From: Rhodospirillaceae bacterium
GTDB taxonomy: Bacteria; Pseudomonadota; Alphaproteobacteria; TMED109
Length of the DNA: 64,000 nucleotides
Assembly (NCBI GenBank): GCA_902615805.1
Contig: CACMQH010000001.1
Location: 283,222 to 347,221 of the forward strand
Direction of reading: 5' to 3'
Position numbers and translations under genes: made by a program. The notes beneath the pieces were generated by a model. That model was not told the DNA's origin and did no database searches. It saw nothing but the letters and a program-made list of their open reading frames with translations. Below, one piece after another: positions 9,033 through 16,403 of this stretch. Position 1 is the first letter of the stretch. Every line of letters begins with the position of its first letter.

Positions 9033-10283
9033 ATGAATGTACTCGTTTTAGGAAGTGGAGGAAGAGAGCATTCATTATGCTATAACCTGATAAAATCTAA
9101 AAAAATTTCAAATTTATGGTGTATGCCTGGGAATGCTGGAATTAATAGAATTGCTAAATTTTCAAAATTAAATACAGATGATAATCAGAGTATACTAGAC
9201 TTTTGTATAAAAAAAAAAATAAACTTAGTCATACCTGGATCAGAAGAATTTTTAGCAAAAGGAGTAGGCGACTATCTTAGGCTTAATGGCATAAAAGTTT
9301 TTGGTCCTTCAAAAAAAAGTGCTCTTTTAGAGTCATCAAAAATTTTTACAAAACAAATTTGCGAAATAGGAAATATCAAGACTGCTAAATGGGAAGTTTT
9401 TAAAAATTCAAAAATAGCTCTTAAAAAAATTAGACAATTAAAATTTCCTATTGTAATAAAGTTAGATAAGCTTGCTGCGGGCAAAGGAGTATTAGTTGCA
9501 AAAGACCTTGAAGATGCTAAACGTTTTTTAAAAAAAGTAGAACAAGGTAAAATAGGTGATAGTAATTCAAAGATTATTATAGAAAAAAAACTTACGGGTA
9601 AGGAAGCAAGCTTTTTTTATGTAGTTGATGGCAATTCCTCAAAATTCATAGGGAGTGCTCAAGATTATAAAAGAGTTGGTGAAAATAATACTGGTCTTAA
9701 TACTGGTGGTATGGGATGTATATCTCCCTCACCATATGAAAATGAAAAAAATATTAAATTAATTAACAAAAAATTTATTGAACCAACAATAAAAGCTATG
9801 AATTTTTTAGGCTATCCTTTCAAAGGTATATTGTATGCCGGTCTTATGTTTACTAAGTCTGATGTCTTTTTAATAGAATATAATATTAGGTTAGGTGATC
9901 CTGAATGTCAGGCGTTAATTGCTCGATTAGCTAGTAACTTTTTAGATATTTGTATTGCTACCGAAGAACAAAAGCTTAAAGATATACAAATTAAACTTAG
10001 TGCAAAAAAAAGTATCTGTATTGTGATGGCTAGTAAAGGATATCCTGAGAATTATAAATCAGGACATACTATTAAAGGTATAGATAAAGTTAATGGTAAT
10101 AATATAGTTTTTCATGCAGGTACTAAACTGAACAAAAATGAAGAGTTAGTTACTAATGGTGGTAGAGTTCTCAATATAATTTCAAAACATCAAACACTAG
10201 AAAAAGCCAAAGCACAAGCTTACAAACTGATTAAAAATATTAAATGTTCTAACCTTTTTTACAGAAAAGATATAGGAGATTGA
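9033..10283 (+). CDS. purD: Phosphoribosylamine-glycine ligase PurD
   Basis: PurD joins phosphoribosylamine and glycine using ATP in the second step of purine synthesis. The track begins at a TTG (9015), but ATG 9033 gives the conserved family N-terminus MNVLVLGSGGREHSL, so I prefer it; GGAG at 9017-9020 then sits 12 bp upstream. The ATP-grasp signature is visible as KLDKLAAGKGV, TGKEASFF, NTGGMGCISPSP and the metal-binding YNIRLGDPECQ. The length (416 residues from this start) fits. It diverges from xseA and converges on tadA with 2 bp between the stops. Confidence 0.95.
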   Translation: MNVLVLGSGGREHSLCYNLIKSKKISNLWCMPGNAGINRIAKFSKLNTDDNQSILDFCIKKKINLVIPGSEEFLAKGVGDYLRLNGIKVFGPSKKSALLESSKIFTKQICEIGNIKTAKWEVFKNSKIALKKIRQLKFPIVIKLDKLAAGKGVLVAKDLEDAKRFLKKVEQGKIGDSNSKIIIEKKLTGKEASFFYVVDGNSSKFIGSAQDYKRVGENNTGLNTGGMGCISPSPYENEKNIKLINKKFIEPTIKAMNFLGYPFKGILYAGLMFTKSDVFLIEYNIRLGDPECQALIARLASNFLDICIATEEQKLKDIQIKLSAKKSICIVMASKGYPENYKSGHTIKGIDKVNGNNIVFHAGTKLNKNEELVTNGGRVLNIISKHQTLEKAKAQAYKLIKNIKCSNLFYRKDIGD

Positions 10284-10285
10284 TT

Positions 10286-10735
10286 TTATTTTCTTAAATT
10301 TTTAAAAAACTTCTTAAATAGCCCTGAAAACATTTCTTCTCCTATACCTCCATAAATATCAGGCTTAAATCCTTTAAAGTTTTCGTGAAATATTTGAATT
10401 CCATTTTTTACTCCTAAATTATTATCATCATACAAGCCAAAATAAATTGAGCTAATTAGATATTTAGATATTGCATAACTACAAAAAATACAAGGCTCAA
10501 GGGAACTATATATTTTATAACCTTTTAAGTTATTGGTTTTTAATTTTTTTACTGCCTTTTTAATTGCTATATACTCAGCATGAGCTAAAGGATCATTATT
10601 TTTTATTACTAAATTATGTGCTTTTGAAATAATTTTCTTATCATTAAAGATTACTGCTCCAACTGGCACCTCATTTTTTTTTAGAGCTTTTTCTGACTCT
10701 TGGTATGCTACTTTTATTATTTGTGATAGTTTCAA
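10286..10735 (-). CDS. tadA: tRNA-specific adenosine deaminase TadA
   Basis: TadA deaminates A34 to inosine in tRNA-Arg(ACG). The 149-residue product has the zinc cytidine-deaminase signature HAEYIAI (His ligand and proton-shuttling Glu) and the second ligand pair in EPCIFCSYAISK (PCxxC). The N-terminal VPVGAVIF motif of the family is present. The annotated start is TTG (minus strand, 10735), giving MKLSQIIKVAYQESEKA; no nearer ATG fits. It diverges from the C26 amidase gene over a 29-bp gap that must hold both 5' regions. Confidence 0.92.
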   Translation of the reverse strand: MKLSQIIKVAYQESEKALKKNEVPVGAVIFNDKKIISKAHNLVIKNNDPLAHAEYIAIKKAVKKLKTNNLKGYKIYSSLEPCIFCSYAISKYLISSIYFGLYDDNNLGVKNGIQIFHENFKGFKPDIYGGIGEEMFSGLFKKFFKNLRK

Positions 10736-10764
10736 AATAATTAATTTTAATATTAAGATATTTT

Positions 10765-11493
10765 ATGAAAAAAAAACCATTAATAGGACTAACATTAGAT
10801 CTAGAAAATAATAAATCATATTCAAAGTTTCCTTGGTATGCTATACGCCAGAATTATTGTAGTGCTATATCTAATATGGGCGGCATACCAATACCATTAG
10901 TTTATGATATAAATTCTATAAATACAATGGTAGAAAAATTAGATGGATTTGTTATAACTGGCGGTGCCTTTGATATTAACCCCTCTTATTTTTCTGAAAA
11001 AAAAAAATTTAAAACTGTTGTTACTAAAGAAGATAGAACTGAATATGAAATTAGATTATGTAATAAAGTATTAAAAAAAAATCTTCCGCTACTGGGAATA
11101 TGTGGTGGGCAACAACTGATGAATGTAGTTTATGGCGGAAGTTTAATACAAGATATAAATAAGGAGGTTGATACCAATATAAAACACGAACAACCTAACC
11201 CAAGAAATCAGACCAGTCATACTGTTAATATTAAAAAAAATACATTCCTTAGTACAATAATTAAAAAAAGAAAAATAAATGTAAATAGCGCTCATCATCA
11301 AGCAGTGAAAAGAGTAGGTTCTGGGTTAAATGTTAATGCTGTAGCCTCAGATGGTATAATTGAAGGTATAGAAGATAAAAGACTAAATTTTTGTGTTGGT
11401 TTGCAATGGCATCCAGAGTTTTTAATAGAGGAAAGCGATAAACAAGTCTATAAAAAATTTTTAGAGGTGGCAAAGAATAATGTTAAAAGATAG
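10765..11493 (+). CDS. Class I glutamine amidotransferase-like hydrolase (peptidase C26, PuuD-like)
   Basis: The 242-residue protein belongs to peptidase family C26. Visible features are the nucleophile elbow LLGICGGQQLMNVVYGG (Cys), the catalytic His/Glu pair in GLQWHPEF, and the oxyanion-side VITGGAFDINPSYF. In characterised members (PuuD) the enzyme hydrolyses gamma-glutamyl-GABA in putrescine breakdown. Other members act on different gamma-glutamyl amides, so the substrate is uncertain here. The window carries polyamine synthesis genes about 11 kb away but no other puu genes. It overlaps the next gene by 14 bp. Confidence 0.85.
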   Translation: MKKKPLIGLTLDLENNKSYSKFPWYAIRQNYCSAISNMGGIPIPLVYDINSINTMVEKLDGFVITGGAFDINPSYFSEKKKFKTVVTKEDRTEYEIRLCNKVLKKNLPLLGICGGQQLMNVVYGGSLIQDINKEVDTNIKHEQPNPRNQTSHTVNIKKNTFLSTIIKKRKINVNSAHHQAVKRVGSGLNVNAVASDGIIEGIEDKRLNFCVGLQWHPEFLIEESDKQVYKKFLEVAKNNVKR

Positions 11494-12034
11494 GATAATT
11501 TTGATAGCACTTAATAAACCAAAAGGATTTATTTGCACTCATAAAGATGAATTTAATAGGAAGAAAGCTATTGATCTTATACCAAAAAAAACCTTTCAAA
11601 CCATTAAGGGTAAAATTCATTCCGTAGGAAGATTAGATTATAATTCTCAAGGACTTCTTTTGCTTACCAATAATACTAAAATTAAGCATTATTTAGAGTC
11701 TCCAGCAAATAAAATTATTAGAATTTATAAAGTAAAGGTGCAAGGTATTATTGATTTACATATGATTAAAAAAATAGAAAAAGGATTGATTATTAATAAG
11801 CTTAAATACGGAGTTAAAAGCATTAAAATTATTAGTACTACTAGGTCTTATTCTTGGATATTAATAAAACTTGATGAAGGTAAGAACAATCATATTCGTA
11901 AAATTTTCAAAAGACTTGGGTTTAGTGTAAATAAATTGATAAGGATACAATATGGTCCCGTAAAATTATCATCATTAAAACCCGGTGATTTAAAATTAAT
12001 TAGTCCCTTTAAGTTAAATTTAATTAATCTATGA
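11480..12034 (+). CDS. RsuA/RluB/E-family pseudouridine synthase, without S4 domain
   Basis: The protein isomerises uridine to pseudouridine in rRNA, judging by family. It is 184 residues, beginning directly at the catalytic domain (ALNKPKGFICTHKD) with the catalytic aspartate in SVGRLDYNSQGLLLLTN and the C-terminal EGKNNHIRKIFKRLGF block. It therefore lacks the N-terminal S4 RNA-binding domain of RsuA and RluB and resembles RluE (23S U2457) in architecture. The target site cannot be assigned firmly. It overlaps the upstream amidase gene by 14 bp and the downstream rsmD by 4 bp, forming a tight three-gene unit. Confidence 0.85.
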   Translation: MLKDRIILIALNKPKGFICTHKDEFNRKKAIDLIPKKTFQTIKGKIHSVGRLDYNSQGLLLLTNNTKIKHYLESPANKIIRIYKVKVQGIIDLHMIKKIEKGLIINKLKYGVKSIKIISTTRSYSWILIKLDEGKNNHIRKIFKRLGFSVNKLIRIQYGPVKLSSLKPGDLKLISPFKLNLINL

Positions 12035-12585
12035 TAATAACTACAGGCATATATAAATTTAAAAAGATACATACTTTAAAAAGTCATAAACTTAGACCAA
12101 CCTCTAATAAAATTAGAAATGCTATATTCAATATTTTAGTTAATAAATATATAATGAATACTTGGTCTGCAAAGGCGCACTTATTAGATGCTTTTTCTGG
12201 ATCAGGTATTGTTGCTATTGAAGGTCTTTCTAGAAATATTAACAAGGTTACTTTGATTGAAGCCGATAGTACAGTTTTTGAATATCTGAAAAAAAATATT
12301 GAGGCACTAGACCTTAAAAAAAAAGTAAATCTTATTAATGATAATTTTTTTAATACAAGACTCACTAAAAATGAATATTTTTTAGTTTATTTAGACCCTC
12401 CTTACTTTAAAAACTTTACAAATCTAGCTATAAAGAAAATATTAGATGAAAAAGCTTTAAAAAAAGGTGCAATAATCGTCAGTGAAACGGATAAAAACTA
12501 TAAATATGATAAATATTTAAATCAATATATATCAACACAAAAAAAATATGGGAACACTTTAATTACCTTCTTTAAATTTCTCTAA
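12031..12585 (+). CDS. rsmD: 16S rRNA (guanine966-N2)-methyltransferase RsmD
   Basis: RsmD methylates G966 of 16S rRNA on the 30S subunit. The 184-residue Rossmann protein has an N-terminal substrate segment with KLRPTSNKIRNAIFNIL, the SAM motif LLDAFSGSGIVAIEGLSR, an acidic end of the second strand (VTLIEAD) and the catalytic motif LDPPYF. It overlaps the pseudouridine synthase start-to-stop (4 bp), so two rRNA-modifying enzymes are coupled. Its TAA shares bases with the TAG of the convergent mutL gene (CTAA at 12582-12585), an extreme of compactness. Confidence 0.93.
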   Translation: MIITTGIYKFKKIHTLKSHKLRPTSNKIRNAIFNILVNKYIMNTWSAKAHLLDAFSGSGIVAIEGLSRNINKVTLIEADSTVFEYLKKNIEALDLKKKVNLINDNFFNTRLTKNEYFLVYLDPPYFKNFTNLAIKKILDEKALKKGAIIVSETDKNYKYDKYLNQYISTQKKYGNTLITFFKFL

Positions 12586-14327
12586 GTTCTACCAAATAAT
12601 GCTTCAACATCTTTTAATCTTAATTCTACAAATGTTGGCCTTCCATGATTACATTGGGAAGAATTAGGGGTCTTTTCCATTAACCTTAATATTGAATTCA
12701 TCTCTTCAATATTTAGTTTTTTTCCTGCCCTAACGCTATTATGACATGCAATACTAGATAAAATCCTTTCTATACCTGAGTCTTCTGGATTAATCTCACC
12801 TAAAACATTAATTTGTTCTTTTAAATCTTGAAATAAGCTATCTATGTTTATCTTACCTAAAATAGCTGGGATTTCTCTAACTATTATTGAATTTTCACCA
12901 TAATCATCAAATTCAAATCCTAATTCACTTATAGCTTTTTTATTTTTAAGTAATAATAATTTACCTTCATCTATATTAACTATTTCTGGGAGAAGCAAAA
13001 CTTGCTTTAAAATTTTTCTTTTTTTATAGTTTTTCTTTAAATTTTCTAAAACTATTCTTTCATGTGCGGCATGTTGATCTATAAGTATCAAACTATCATC
13101 AGTTTGAGATACTATAAACATATTATTAATTTGAGCTTTAGCATATCCTAGCTGGTTAGTATAAGTTTGTGTTTTATTAACTTTATTTTCAGCATTATCA
13201 TTATTTTTTTCTATCTTCTCATATTGAAATAAGTTCTCTTTTTTATTTATTAAGTTTTCATTAAAGTTTGCTTGTATGTTTGTTTTCATTTTACTTATTA
13301 AATATTTTTCTGCTTCTACAGAAAACTTTAATCCAGTCTCTTGTAACTTATGTCTAATTATTTTTATAATAGAAGAGTTAATAATATTCCTATTTAAAAT
13401 TCTAACTTCAGATTTTGTAGGATGTACATTAATATCTAGATTATTAAAGTCAATATTTAAATATAAAAGGACTACTGGGAACCTGTTGCCAGCTAATAAG
13501 CCTGAATAAGCGGCTTTAAAAACACCTAACAGTAGTTTATCTTTAATAATTCTGCCATTAATGATAATAGTTGTTAAATTCCAATTAGATTTATTAAAAG
13601 TAGGAATGCTAACAAACATTTTAATATAAAAATTTTCAAACTTTTTTTCTATATAAAGAGAACTTTTATAAAAATCTTTTCCATATATTTCGAGTACCCT
13701 TTTTTTAAATTTTTCATTATTTATTCTGCCTGTAAGCTCAAGTTTAGCTTTTTTATCTTCTACTAAGATAAATGAAATATGAGGATATGCTAAAGAAATT
13801 TTTTTAATAAAATTTCTTATTACAAGACTTTCAGAGTGTTCTGATTTTAAAAATTTTTTCCTTACTGGAAGGTTTCTAAATATATTTTCTACTTTAATTT
13901 GTGTCCCCACATTTCCTTTTGACGGCTTTATACTTAATGGTTTACCATAAATAACTTTTAACTCGTATGCCTCTGTAGAATCTTTAGTTCTACTAATCAT
14001 AGTAAACTCTGAGGCGTTACTAATAGAGTGCAAGGCTTCTCCTCTAAAGCCTAGGGTAATAATATTATTAAGAGTGCGCATATTCAATTTTGACGTTGTA
14101 TGTCTGCCTACAGATGTTTCTATATACTTTCGCTCAATCCCTATACCATTATCTGAAACAACAATTTTAGATATACCACCTTCCTCTATACTGATTGTTA
14201 TTTTGCTTGCCTTAGCATCAATAGAGTTTTCTATTAATTCCTTTACTACGGCAACTGGTCTCTCAATAACCTCTCCTGCAGCTATTTCATTTATAATCTC
14301 AGGTGGTAATAAATTTATTTCTTGCAT
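12582..14327 (-). CDS. mutL: DNA mismatch repair protein MutL
   Basis: MutL couples MutS mismatch recognition to strand incision. The 581 residues contain the N-terminal GHKL ATPase: ENSIDAKA (metal-binding N), DNGIGI, and GFRGEALHSIS. The C-terminal dimerisation domain has DQHAAHERIVLE, which fits the endonuclease motif DQHA(X)2E(X)4E, with ACHNSVRAGK and CNHGRPT near the end. It is therefore a nicking-competent MutL of the kind found in bacteria without MutH. It is the last gene of the ribF-ileS-lspA-bamF-pgi-mutL minus-strand run, overlapping pgi by 29 bp. Confidence 0.95.
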   Translation of the reverse strand: MQEINLLPPEIINEIAAGEVIERPVAVVKELIENSIDAKASKITISIEEGGISKIVVSDNGIGIERKYIETSVGRHTTSKLNMRTLNNIITLGFRGEALHSISNASEFTMISRTKDSTEAYELKVIYGKPLSIKPSKGNVGTQIKVENIFRNLPVRKKFLKSEHSESLVIRNFIKKISLAYPHISFILVEDKKAKLELTGRINNEKFKKRVLEIYGKDFYKSSLYIEKKFENFYIKMFVSIPTFNKSNWNLTTIIINGRIIKDKLLLGVFKAAYSGLLAGNRFPVVLLYLNIDFNNLDINVHPTKSEVRILNRNIINSSIIKIIRHKLQETGLKFSVEAEKYLISKMKTNIQANFNENLINKKENLFQYEKIEKNNDNAENKVNKTQTYTNQLGYAKAQINNMFIVSQTDDSLILIDQHAAHERIVLENLKKNYKKRKILKQVLLLPEIVNIDEGKLLLLKNKKAISELGFEFDDYGENSIIVREIPAILGKINIDSLFQDLKEQINVLGEINPEDSGIERILSSIACHNSVRAGKKLNIEEMNSILRLMEKTPNSSQCNHGRPTFVELRLKDVEALFGRT

Positions 14328-15540
14328 TTTGCTTTAAATTTTTTTTAATTCTTAGTTTTACCTTTTCCACTGCAGGTTGATCAAATGGATTAATACCTAT
14401 TAACTTCCCTATTAAAGATACTTCTAAAATAAATGAAGTCATAAGTTTTATTACTGATTCTTCTTTATCATCTTCTATGTAAATTATTCTTACATATGCT
14501 CCTGCCTTCCTTAATTCAGCTGCAGTCGACTCTGCCATAATATTTAGCAAATCACCCATTCTTTTATTATTCAAATAAGCTGGTAAAATATTTTTATTAT
14601 TTTTTACTTTAAAGTCATAGGTTCTTTTTTTTGGAATAACTATAGTAAAAATTAAATTCTTTGGCCCATCTAACCACATTTGTAATTGACTATGTTGATC
14701 TACTGCTCCTAATGCTGAGATAAGGTATAAACCTAGCCCGTTTTTCCCCAGGGATTCGTTCCATAACTGTTTATACCAATTACCAACATTCATAAGACTA
14801 TCCGAATAAACTAAAAATATATGACCTGTAATTTTTTTTTTTTTTATTATTTGTGATACAGCAGTAATAAAAATATTGTTAACATTATTTTTATTTAATA
14901 AATCTTTTTTAAAGCTTTTATCTACTAACTCTTTTAATTTAATACTATTTATTCCTGCTAAATACATAGGGAGTAATCCCGTTAAGGAAAAACATGAAAA
15001 CCTTCCTCCTATAGTTTCATCATGGTCTAAAACATCTATACTATATTTATTAGCTATATTTCTTAGTGTTGATTTTTTTTTATCAGAAATTATTAAAGTA
15101 TTATTTTTTAAATCAAAGTTATTCTTAAAGCTATTCATAAGAATATCAAATAAGCATAATACTTCCAAAGTTTCCCCTGATTTGCTAATTATTAATAGCG
15201 CTAAATTATTTTTTTTATTGTTTTTAAAAAAATTTTTTAATGTTGATGGGTCAAGATTTTCAATAAAGTTAATTTTTTTTTGATTATATAAACTGATTAT
15301 AGCTTTAGCTCCTAGGCTAGATCCTCCCGTTCCAATTAACAAAAAGTTATCTATATTTTTGAATTTTTTTTTATATTTTTTTAGATAACTAAAAATTTCT
15401 TTATTATTATCTGACCTTAAAAAGCTAAACTCATTAGGACTTTTATTAATCCCTTTCTTTATTTTTATTAATTTATTATTTAAGTCACTTAAGGTTTTAT
15501 AATTTGTTAATTTTTTCCATCCTTTTAATCCAATTAACAT
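14299..15540 (-). CDS. pgi: Glucose-6-phosphate isomerase Pgi
   Basis: Pgi interconverts glucose-6-phosphate and fructose-6-phosphate. At 413 residues it is much shorter than the about 550-residue enterobacterial enzyme but matches the compact form found in many alphaproteobacteria and Firmicutes. SIS-domain features are visible: LIGTGGSSLGAKAI, the phosphate-binding LIISKSGETLE, GGRFSCFS, the catalytic-glutamate region WNESLGKNG, and QHSQLQMWLDGP. Pgi links glycolysis, gluconeogenesis and sugar-nucleotide supply for the envelope. It sits between bamF and mutL, which it overlaps. Confidence 0.93.
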   Translation of the reverse strand: MLIGLKGWKKLTNYKTLSDLNNKLIKIKKGINKSPNEFSFLRSDNNKEIFSYLKKYKKKFKNIDNFLLIGTGGSSLGAKAIISLYNQKKINFIENLDPSTLKNFFKNNKKNNLALLIISKSGETLEVLCLFDILMNSFKNNFDLKNNTLIISDKKKSTLRNIANKYSIDVLDHDETIGGRFSCFSLTGLLPMYLAGINSIKLKELVDKSFKKDLLNKNNVNNIFITAVSQIIKKKKITGHIFLVYSDSLMNVGNWYKQLWNESLGKNGLGLYLISALGAVDQHSQLQMWLDGPKNLIFTIVIPKKRTYDFKVKNNKNILPAYLNNKRMGDLLNIMAESTAAELRKAGAYVRIIYIEDDKEESVIKLMTSFILEVSLIGKLIGINPFDQPAVEKVKLRIKKNLKQNARNKFITT

Positions 15541-15556
15541 AATTCAGTGATACAAA

Positions 15557-15916
15557 CTACTTTAGCACAGTAGCTTTCTTATTTAATATTTTCTTTAAAA
15601 TTCTTTTTTCCTTTGATTTTGTTTTCGTTGAGTTATTATCTACTGTATCCTTCTTATTAACTTTATTATTTAGAATATCATCAACGCTAAGTTCCTCATC
15701 TTCTAAGCTTAAGTTGTTTTTTTTTGTTTCATTTTTTAATTTAGGTGGTCTCAAAAACATATCAGGTGGCATTTCCAAAGGAGCTTTTCTTGAAACAGAA
15801 AACTGATTATTTTTTTTTTTTGTAACTCCAATTTTTTGAAGACGTTCATTAGAACAAGAAATAAGCAACAAGGTTAAAATAGTAGATAAGAAAAAGTATA
15901 AAAAATTAAGTTTCAT
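15557..15916 (-). CDS. bamF: DUF3035 lipoprotein, BamF-like
   Basis: I use ATG 15916 (track start 15940), since MKLNFLYFFLSTILTLLLISC is then a lipoprotein signal with the lipobox LISC. The 119-residue product has the DUF3035 core KAPLEMPPDMFLRPP followed by a lysine-rich low-complexity tail. DUF3035 proteins were described as BamF, a subunit of the outer-membrane beta-barrel assembly complex in Caulobacter. Its place after ileS-lspA is the conserved alphaproteobacterial arrangement and supports the call. It overlaps lspA by 11 bp, and LspA would be the peptidase maturing it. Confidence 0.8.
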   Translation of the reverse strand: MKLNFLYFFLSTILTLLLISCSNERLQKIGVTKKKNNQFSVSRKAPLEMPPDMFLRPPKLKNETKKNNLSLEDEELSVDDILNNKVNKKDTVDNNSTKTKSKEKRILKKILNKKATVLK

Positions 15917-16400
15917 TTTTTTTATAAAAGGTATTATCAAATAATAAAAGAATTACACCCAAAGTAATAAAAATATCAGCAAAATTAAAAGCTGGCCAAT
16001 GTAAATTATATATAAAAAAATCAATAAAGTCTATTACTCCGCCAAAATAAACTCTATCTATAGCATTCCCTAAGGCTCCAGAAGATATTAAACCTAAACT
16101 AATTCTAAATACCTTTTTGTCAGAAAAAATTGCTAATAAAATTAGAAAACTTCCTACCACTATTGAAAATATTGAGAAAAAATATCTTCCTAAAATACCC
16201 CATTCACTGAACATACCAAAACTTACGCCTGTATTTCTTACAAAGACAATGTTTAAAAAAGGTAATAATTGCATATCTTCAAAGCTGTGCTCTAACATTA
16301 TTTTAGAAATAAAAATTTTCATACATTGATCCAATAAGACTAAAAAAGTAATTGCTAAAAGCGTTTCTATAACTCTTACTAAATTCAGTGACTTCCACAT
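15906..16400 (-). CDS. lspA: Lipoprotein signal peptidase LspA
   Basis: LspA is the inner-membrane aspartyl peptidase that removes lipoprotein signal peptides after lipidation. The 164-residue protein has four predicted membrane segments. Family motifs are LDQCMKIFI (usual form DQxxK), VRNTGVSFGMF (usual N-x-G-x-x-F), GALGNAIDRVYFGGVIDFID with one catalytic Asp in NAIDR, and FNFADIFITLG with the other (FNxAD). It starts 3 bp after ileS and overlaps the bamF lipoprotein gene. That order ileS-lspA is widely conserved. Confidence 0.95.
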   Translation of the reverse strand: MWKSLNLVRVIETLLAITFLVLLDQCMKIFISKIMLEHSFEDMQLLPFLNIVFVRNTGVSFGMFSEWGILGRYFFSIFSIVVGSFLILLAIFSDKKVFRISLGLISSGALGNAIDRVYFGGVIDFIDFFIYNLHWPAFNFADIFITLGVILLLFDNTFYKKNET

Positions 16401-16403
16401 ATT